DNA of 64,000 bases from Kribbella sandramycini (lineage in GTDB: Bacteria; Actinomycetota; Actinomycetes; Propionibacteriales; Kribbellaceae): positions 434,001 to 498,000 of the forward strand of contig NZ_JABJRC010000005.1 of the NCBI RefSeq assembly GCF_013131805.1, given 5' to 3'. Below the pieces are notes generated by a model. The model did no database searches. It was not told the origin of the DNA and saw nothing but the letters and a program-made list of their open reading frames with translations. Below, piece after piece: positions 59,077 to 64,000 of the stretch; position 1 is the first letter of the stretch; each line of letters opens with the position of its first letter. The translations under genes were made by a program, and so were the position numbers.

Positions 59077-60225
59077 TCAGGTCAGGTTGGTCGCGGCCCA
59101 GCCGGTGATGTCCTCGTGCCTGATGGCGGCCGCCATCAGATCCGGGAACCGGTCCGGGGTACAGGCAAAAGTCGGTACGCCGAGCTCCACGAGCGCGGCC
59201 GCGTTCTCGGCGTCGTACGACGGGGCGCCGGAGTCGGCCAAGGCCAGCAGCGCGATCACCTGCACCCCTGACTCCACCAAACCACGGGCCCGCCGCAACA
59301 ATTCCGCCCGCGCCCCACCCTCGTAGAGATCGGAGATCAGCACGAGAACGGTGTCCGAAGGTTTGGTGACGATCGATTCGCAGTACGTGAGCGCGCGGTT
59401 GATATCCGTGCCGCCGCCGAGCTGGGTGCCGAACAGGACGTCGACCGGGTCGTCGAGCTGATCGGTCAGGTCGACGACGGCGGTGTCGAAGACGACCAGG
59501 CTGGTCCGGAGGGTGCGGATCGATCCGAGCACCGCGCCGAACAGAGCGGCGTACACGACCGACTCGGCCATCGAGCCGGACTGGTCGATGGCGAGGACGA
59601 TGTCGCGCTGGACGCTGTGGTTGCGGCGCGCGTAGCCGACCAGCCGGTCCGGGACGATGGTTCCGAGGGTCGGCGAGAAGTGTTTGAGGTTGGCCCGGAT
59701 CGTCCGGTCCCAGTCGATATCGGAGTGCCGCGGCCGGCCGGTGCGCCCGGCCCGGTCGAGGGCTCCGGTCACTGCGGCGCGGGTCCGCTCGGCGAGGCGG
59801 GCCTCCAGTTCGCGGACGACGCGGCCGACCACCTCACGGGCGGTCTGCTTGGTCTCCTCGGGCATCACCTCGTTGAGCGCGAGCAGCGTGCTGACCAGGT
59901 GGATGTCGGGCTCGACCGCGCCGAGCAGCTCGGGCTCCATCAGCATCCGGGTGATGCCGAGCCGCTCGACGGCGTCCCGCTGCATGACCTGGACGACGGT
60001 GCTCGGGAAGTACTGCCGGATGTCGCCGAGCCAGCGCGCCACCCGCGGCGCGGACGACCCGAGCCCGGCGGCCCGTTGACCGGTGGGTTCACCGGGGACG
60101 GCGTCGTACAGGGCGGCGAGCGCCTTGTCGATCGACTGGTCGGCCGTGGAGAGGGTTGCGCCGGTCTCCTCCTCGGCTTCGCTGCCGAGGACCAGGCGCC
60201 AGCGGCGGAGGCGTTCGTCGGTCAT
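59077..60225 (-). CDS. vWA-domain protein of the AAA/DUF5682/DUF5691 operon
   Basis: A 382-residue protein. The N-terminal half is helical (LRRWRLVLGSEAEEETG, then ELLGAVEPDIHLVSTLLALNEVMPEETK, with key block EPDIHLVSTLLALN). The C-terminal half is a von Willebrand A domain with an intact metal site DQSGSMAES, a second TQLGGGTDINRAL Thr and LISDLYEGG. ATG 60225 overlaps the DUF5682 stop by 4 nt. vWA proteins often act as partners of MoxR-type AAA ATPases, such as the one two genes upstream. Confidence 0.9.
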   Translation of the reverse strand: MTDERLRRWRLVLGSEAEEETGATLSTADQSIDKALAALYDAVPGEPTGQRAAGLGSSAPRVARWLGDIRQYFPSTVVQVMQRDAVERLGITRMLMEPELLGAVEPDIHLVSTLLALNEVMPEETKQTAREVVGRVVRELEARLAERTRAAVTGALDRAGRTGRPRHSDIDWDRTIRANLKHFSPTLGTIVPDRLVGYARRNHSVQRDIVLAIDQSGSMAESVVYAALFGAVLGSIRTLRTSLVVFDTAVVDLTDQLDDPVDVLFGTQLGGGTDINRALTYCESIVTKPSDTVLVLISDLYEGGARAELLRRARGLVESGVQVIALLALADSGAPSYDAENAAALVELGVPTFACTPDRFPDLMAAAIRHEDITGWAATNLT

Positions 60226-62402
60226 CCGACCCCCAGGAGTTGGGCGACGACCGGGAGCGTCGTTGCGGCAAGCTCGGCGTCCAGGTCGTCGTCCTCGGTG
60301 GTGGCGGCGCCGGCCGGGTCGGTGAGGGTTTTGGCGCGGGCGCCGATGGTTCGGCGTTCGGGGGCGGCGAAGGTGCCGAAAGTCCTTCTGAGCAAGGGGA
60401 GGACCTCGGTGAAGGCGTCGTCCGGGATCGCGCCGAGCCAAGCGTCGACGAGGGTGAGCAGGCGCTCGTCGTGGATGAGCAGCAGGCCGCCGCCGGCCAG
60501 GAAACCTTCGACGTAGCCGGCTGCGTCGGCGGTCGGCGTGCCCGGGGTGAGCGCGCGGCCGAGGCGGAGCGCGACCTCGTCGTCCGGCAGGCGGGAGGTG
60601 TCGAGCATCAGCCGGGTCAGCCGACCGCGGATCAGCGGCGGGACCGACCGCCGGTCGCTCAGCGCTTCCAGCGTTGTCAGCCACTCGTCGCGGACCTGTT
60701 CGGCGAGTAGAGCGGTTGCGTCTTGGACGCCGTCGATCAGCTCTTGGACGGCGGCCGCGGCGTCCGGGTCGAGGCCGTGGACGGTTCGGCCGAGGCCGGC
60801 GCAGACTCGGGAGACCATCCGGCTCGCGACCGTGCCGAGCCCGGCGGCGTCGGTGCCGCGGACGTCGCCGTATCTCGACGAGCGGGCGAGGGCGGGCAGG
60901 GCCTCCATCAGGTGGCCGACGTCGGCGTCGGCGGCAGCTCTGGTGTCGACGCCGCGGAGTAGCTCGGGCAGGGCGCCGGCGAGGTCGGCGAGGAGCGATT
61001 TCTCCAGCGCTGCGGTGATTTCGGCCAGCGTTGCGGAGTCGGCGGCGACCTTGAGCATGACGGTGGTCGCGGCGCCGGCGACCGTCGTACCGTGGGCGCC
61101 GGCGGCGACCAGCTCGACCTCCAGGCCCGGATCCCAGGCCAGGCGCCACATTTCCCGGAAGGTGCCTTGCGTGCGGCGTTCGTCGGTGGCGGGGACACCC
61201 CAGTGGACGCCGAGGATGCGCAGGCGGTGCAGGAGGCGGGACTTGTCCAGGTCGTTCGGTTTGCGCAGGTCGAGCTCGATCACGCGCTCGGTCGCGTCGC
61301 GTTTCATCCGCAGCCGTCGGGCCTGGGCCGCGAGGTCGGCCGCGACCGGCGCTTGCGGGGTGGCGCCGGGGACCGTTCCGAGCAGCTCGCCGACGACGGC
61401 TTCGCGGGTGACGAGGTCGAGGAGAACATCGTTCCCGTTGCAGAGCACTGCTCTCGTTGCTTCGGTGACCTCGCTGAGCCCGACGAGCGGCCGGCCGCGG
61501 AGCGCTGCCAGGGTGTCGGCCAGCCGGACCGCTTCGATCACATGCGCACTCGACACCGGGAGGTCTTCGGCGCGGAGCACCTGGGCGACTTTGGTCAGCC
61601 AGCGAGTGGTGATCTGGTCGGGCGCGGTGAACAGGTGGTGGTACCAGCCGGGTGAGGTGATGCCGGCGCCGTACCCGCTGGTCGCCGCGAGCCGGCCGTG
61701 TGTCCAGGGCACCCAGGTACAGGCGACCTTGCGTTTGGGTAGCCCTTTGAGGATGCGGGCGTCGTGAGTTGCCGGGGGCAACGGCTGCTCCAGCGCCGGG
61801 ACGTGCCAGGCGCCGCAGATCACCGCGATCCGCTCGAACCCTTCGCGGATCGCCTTGCGCAGCACGGTTCGCATGTAGGCCTCGCGCTGCGCCTCCCGAC
61901 CAGTCGCCTCCTCGCCATGCCGGAGCTCGCGCATCGCATCGGCGATCACAGTGAACGGCTCCGCGCCCTCACGACGGGATTCGATGACGTCGTCCCACCA
62001 GCGCTCGGGATCGTCGTACCCGCCGGCGTTCGCCAAGGTCGCGAGCGGGTCGATCGACAGGCCGCGGCGCCCCTCGCCCTTGGTCGACGCGAACTGATGG
62101 GCGGCCGGCAGATCGCAGAACCGCACCGGCACCCCGGCCGTCAACCCGTACTTGATCGCCTGCCACTCCGGGCTGAAGACCGCGAACGGCCAGAACGCCG
62201 CGCGGGTCGAGTCGTCGACGGCGTACGCCAGCAACGCCACCGGCGGCTCCATCTCCGCCGACGCGGCCAACTCGACCACCTTGTCAGCCTCCGGCGGGCC
62301 TTCGATCAGGACGACGTCCGGCTGCAGCTCGGCCAGCGCCGTCGCAACCGCCCGAGCCGACCCCGGCCCGTGATGCCGAATCCCGAACAGGTGAACGGTC
62401 AT
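60222..62402 (-). CDS. DUF5682-family protein
   Basis: A 726-residue soluble protein. It opens TVHLFGIRHHGPGSARAV and LIEGPPEADKVVELA, with CGAWHVPAL further on, the marks of DUF5682. The form (an RHHGPGS loop, a GPxE acidic site and a late AWH) recalls TraB/EreA-type hydrolase folds, so an enzymatic core is likely in the first 270 residues; the rest is helical. It overlaps both neighbours by 4 nt. Members co-occur with vWA, AAA ATPase and DUF5691 proteins. Function not established to my knowledge. Confidence 0.88.
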   Translation of the reverse strand: MTVHLFGIRHHGPGSARAVATALAELQPDVVLIEGPPEADKVVELAASAEMEPPVALLAYAVDDSTRAAFWPFAVFSPEWQAIKYGLTAGVPVRFCDLPAAHQFASTKGEGRRGLSIDPLATLANAGGYDDPERWWDDVIESRREGAEPFTVIADAMRELRHGEEATGREAQREAYMRTVLRKAIREGFERIAVICGAWHVPALEQPLPPATHDARILKGLPKRKVACTWVPWTHGRLAATSGYGAGITSPGWYHHLFTAPDQITTRWLTKVAQVLRAEDLPVSSAHVIEAVRLADTLAALRGRPLVGLSEVTEATRAVLCNGNDVLLDLVTREAVVGELLGTVPGATPQAPVAADLAAQARRLRMKRDATERVIELDLRKPNDLDKSRLLHRLRILGVHWGVPATDERRTQGTFREMWRLAWDPGLEVELVAAGAHGTTVAGAATTVMLKVAADSATLAEITAALEKSLLADLAGALPELLRGVDTRAAADADVGHLMEALPALARSSRYGDVRGTDAAGLGTVASRMVSRVCAGLGRTVHGLDPDAAAAVQELIDGVQDATALLAEQVRDEWLTTLEALSDRRSVPPLIRGRLTRLMLDTSRLPDDEVALRLGRALTPGTPTADAAGYVEGFLAGGGLLLIHDERLLTLVDAWLGAIPDDAFTEVLPLLRRTFGTFAAPERRTIGARAKTLTDPAGAATTEDDDLDAELAATTLPVVAQLLGVG

Positions 62403-63478
62403 CCGGAGATCTCTCGGCAGGCTCGGTAGAAGGGCGCCCAGTCGTCGCGTTCGCGGACGACGGTCTCCAGGTACTCCGACCAGACGACGCGGTCGGCCGC
62501 CGGGTCTTTGATGACCGCGCCGAGGATGCCGCCGGCGACGTCCGTCGGGCGGAGGACGCCGTCGCCGAAGTGCGCGGCGAGGGCCAGGCCGCCGGTGACC
62601 ACACTGATCGCCTCGGCCGTCGACAGCGTGCCGGAGGGCGACTTCACCGCCGTCCGGCCGTCTTCGGTGCGGCCCTCGCGCAGCTCGCGGAAGATCGTCA
62701 CGACCCGGCGGATCTCGTCGAGGGCGTCGTCCGCGGGTGGCAGTTCGAGTGCGGAGCCGAGCTGGGCGACGCGGCGGGAGACGATGCCGACCTCGTCCTC
62801 GGCGGACTCCGGGAGCGGGAGGACGACGGTGTTGAAGCGGCGGCGGAGCGCGCTGGAGAGTTCGTTGATGCCCTTGTCCCGGTCGTTCGCGGTGGCGATC
62901 ACGTTGAAACCCTTGCGGGCTTGGACTTCGGTGGCCAGCTCGGGGATCGGCAGCGTCTTCTCGGACAGGATCGTGATCAGCGCGTCCTGGACGTCGGAGG
63001 GCATCCGGGTCAGCTCTTCGATGCGGGCGATCTTGGCATCCGCCATCGCCCGCTGCACCGGGCTCGGCACCAGCGCGCCCTCGCTCGGGCCTTGCGCGAT
63101 CAGCTGCGCGTAGTTCCAGCCGTAGCGGATCGCCTCCTCCGCGGTGCCGGCCGTGCCCTGGACGAGCAGCGTCGAGTCACCGCTGATCGCAGCCGCCAGG
63201 TGTTCGCTGACCCAGGTCTTCGCCGTCCCGGGGACGCCGAGCAGCAGCAACGCGCGGTCGGTCGCGAGCGTGGCCACCGCGACCTCGATCAGCCGGCGCG
63301 GGCCGACGTACTTGGGGGTGATCTCGACGCCGTTCACCTGACCGCCGAGGAGATAGGTCACGACGGCGCTCGGCGACAGCTGCCAAGCCGGTGGGCGGGC
63401 GCGATCGTCTGCTGCTGCGAGGGCCGCGAGCTCCTCGGCGTACTCGGTCTCGGCGTGCGGCCGCAGTACTTCAGTCAT
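62399..63478 (-). CDS. MoxR-type AAA+ ATPase of the DUF5682 operon
   Basis: A 359-residue AAA+ ATPase. Walker A is LLGVPGTAKTWVSEHLAAA, with Ala for the usual Gly before Lys. KIARIEELTRMPSDVQDALITILSEKTLPIPEL holds the Walker B/sensor region (key ARIEELTR), FNVIATANDRDKGINELSSALRRRF the sensor 1 and Arg finger. It corresponds to MoxR-like ATPases paired with vWA proteins. ATG 63478 overlaps the DUF5691 stop by 4 nt. It is distinct from the MoxR at 34540. Confidence 0.92.
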   Translation of the reverse strand: MTEVLRPHAETEYAEELAALAAADDRARPPAWQLSPSAVVTYLLGGQVNGVEITPKYVGPRRLIEVAVATLATDRALLLLGVPGTAKTWVSEHLAAAISGDSTLLVQGTAGTAEEAIRYGWNYAQLIAQGPSEGALVPSPVQRAMADAKIARIEELTRMPSDVQDALITILSEKTLPIPELATEVQARKGFNVIATANDRDKGINELSSALRRRFNTVVLPLPESAEDEVGIVSRRVAQLGSALELPPADDALDEIRRVVTIFRELREGRTEDGRTAVKSPSGTLSTAEAISVVTGGLALAAHFGDGVLRPTDVAGGILGAVIKDPAADRVVWSEYLETVVRERDDWAPFYRACREISG

Positions 63479-64000
63479 GAGAGCTCCTCGTACATTTCGC
63501 GGCGGAAGGTCAGGGTTTCGACGAGGCGGCGACGCCAGGTGTCTTCTTCGCCGGTGGATTCGCGGGTGATCGGGTGATCGAGTACTTCGGGCGGGACGGC
63601 GCGGGCGGTCACGCTGGCCAGGCGCGCCCAGTCGCGGCCGGTGCCGGCCTTGGCGAGCTGATCGAGCAGGTCGGTGGCCAGGGTTTCGGGCCAGGGCACG
63701 GGGAGGCCGCCGACCAGCTCGGTGATGTCGACGGTCTTCCGGAGGGCGGCGACTGCCGCGGCCCATTCGTCGGGTGGGAGCAGCCGCAGGAGCTCGGCCG
63801 GGCTGCGTGTGCCGGTGTTGGCCGAGCTGCGCAACAGCTCGCGGGCCCAGGCTGTTGCCTGCTCTCGGCTCGGCGCGGATTGGCTACCTTCGCGGATGAC
63901 CGCCTCCGTCCATCCACTCTGCAGCACCCCGACCGCAACCCCTTCGGCCGGCAGCCTTAACCATTCGAGGTCCATCTCGGCGAGGGGAGTCGCCGCGATG
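63475..64000 (-). CDS. DUF5691-family protein, C-terminal part
   Basis: The frame is open from the window edge (first codons read IAATPLAEMDLEWLRLPAEG) to the TGA at 63475, so the gene continues outside. The visible 174 residues are helical, with LLRLLPPDEWAAAVAALRKTVD and LIDHPITRESTGEEDTWRRRLVETLTFRREM-like ends (RRRLVETLTFRREMYEELS). DUF5691 proteins accompany DUF5682 and the AAA/vWA pair, which supports the name. Whether it is the first gene of the operon cannot be seen. Confidence 0.8.
   Translation of the reverse strand, partial: IAATPLAEMDLEWLRLPAEGVAVGVLQSGWTEAVIREGSQSAPSREQATAWARELLRSSANTGTRSPAELLRLLPPDEWAAAVAALRKTVDITELVGGLPVPWPETLATDLLDQLAKAGTGRDWARLASVTARAVPPEVLDHPITRESTGEEDTWRRRLVETLTFRREMYEELS

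Overview
The window is GC-rich and dense with genes. It has many 4-nt start/stop overlaps (ATGA), GTG starts, SARP and SigE-type regulators, F420-type oxidoreductases and a complete type VII (ESX) secretion gene set. This points to a high-GC Actinomycetota chromosome, and the mix resembles Kribbella/Nocardioidaceae; the genus is an inference. I see no rRNA or tRNA gene, CRISPR array or origin.

Layout. (1) 1-7304: first ESX block, with the 3' end of a mycosin protease (mycP), a divergent pair of WXG100-like genes, the motor ATPase eccC and two linked helical/Pro-Gly-rich genes. (2) About 7340-12680: an accessory island between ESX genes. It holds an internally deleted IS30-family transposase, an XRE/TPR regulator and small accessory genes. 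It ends with a compact toxin operon: a small helical protein, a DddA/SCP1.201-type DNA deaminase toxin and an Imm1-type immunity gene, closed by a strong hairpin. (3) 13084-20897: second ESX block (eccB, eccD, a pair of tandem paralogues, a kinase-like protein lacking the catalytic Asp, and a large membrane-anchored FN3 protein). (4) 20900-27144: TetR, a frameshifted exporter-like gene, a shortened FAD oxidase, SRPBCC, a SigE-family sigma operon and a methyltransferase. (5) 27196-32466 (minus): third ESX block, one overlapping operon of SARP regulator, eccE, LuxR-type regulator and an EccA-like AAA ATPase fused to a beta-helix. (6) 32528-40792 (plus): a two-component pair, then a MoxR / FN3 / DUF58 / transglutaminase operon whose FN3 protein is a paralogue of the one in block 3. 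(7) 41097-47353: glycogen-to-trehalose genes treZ, treY and glgX. (8) 47470-58742: secreted trypsin-like protease, malate synthase, F420 oxidoreductase with TetR, two surface-glycan genes, and a LacI-controlled sugar/uronate region ending in an alginate lyase. (9) 58782-64000: ABM monooxygenase, then a vWA / DUF5682 / AAA / DUF5691 operon that runs off the window.

How they fit. EccB, EccC, EccD, EccE, an EccA-like ATPase, MycP and WXG100 proteins together make a full ESX apparatus, split over three blocks. Two promoters, one in front of the ESX-linked FN3 gene and one in front of the MoxR operon, have the same architecture: three CTGGAC-like hexamers at exactly 11-bp period, 10 nt, then TACYCT. 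The divergent SARP/response-regulator intergenic region has its own 11-bp repeat of CGATGACA. SARP and OmpR-type regulators bind 11-bp direct repeats, so I infer that one of these regulators coordinates the ESX and MoxR/transglutaminase modules. The most striking system is the deaminase toxin/immunity island embedded in the ESX locus, which makes ESX-dependent antagonism a natural hypothesis.
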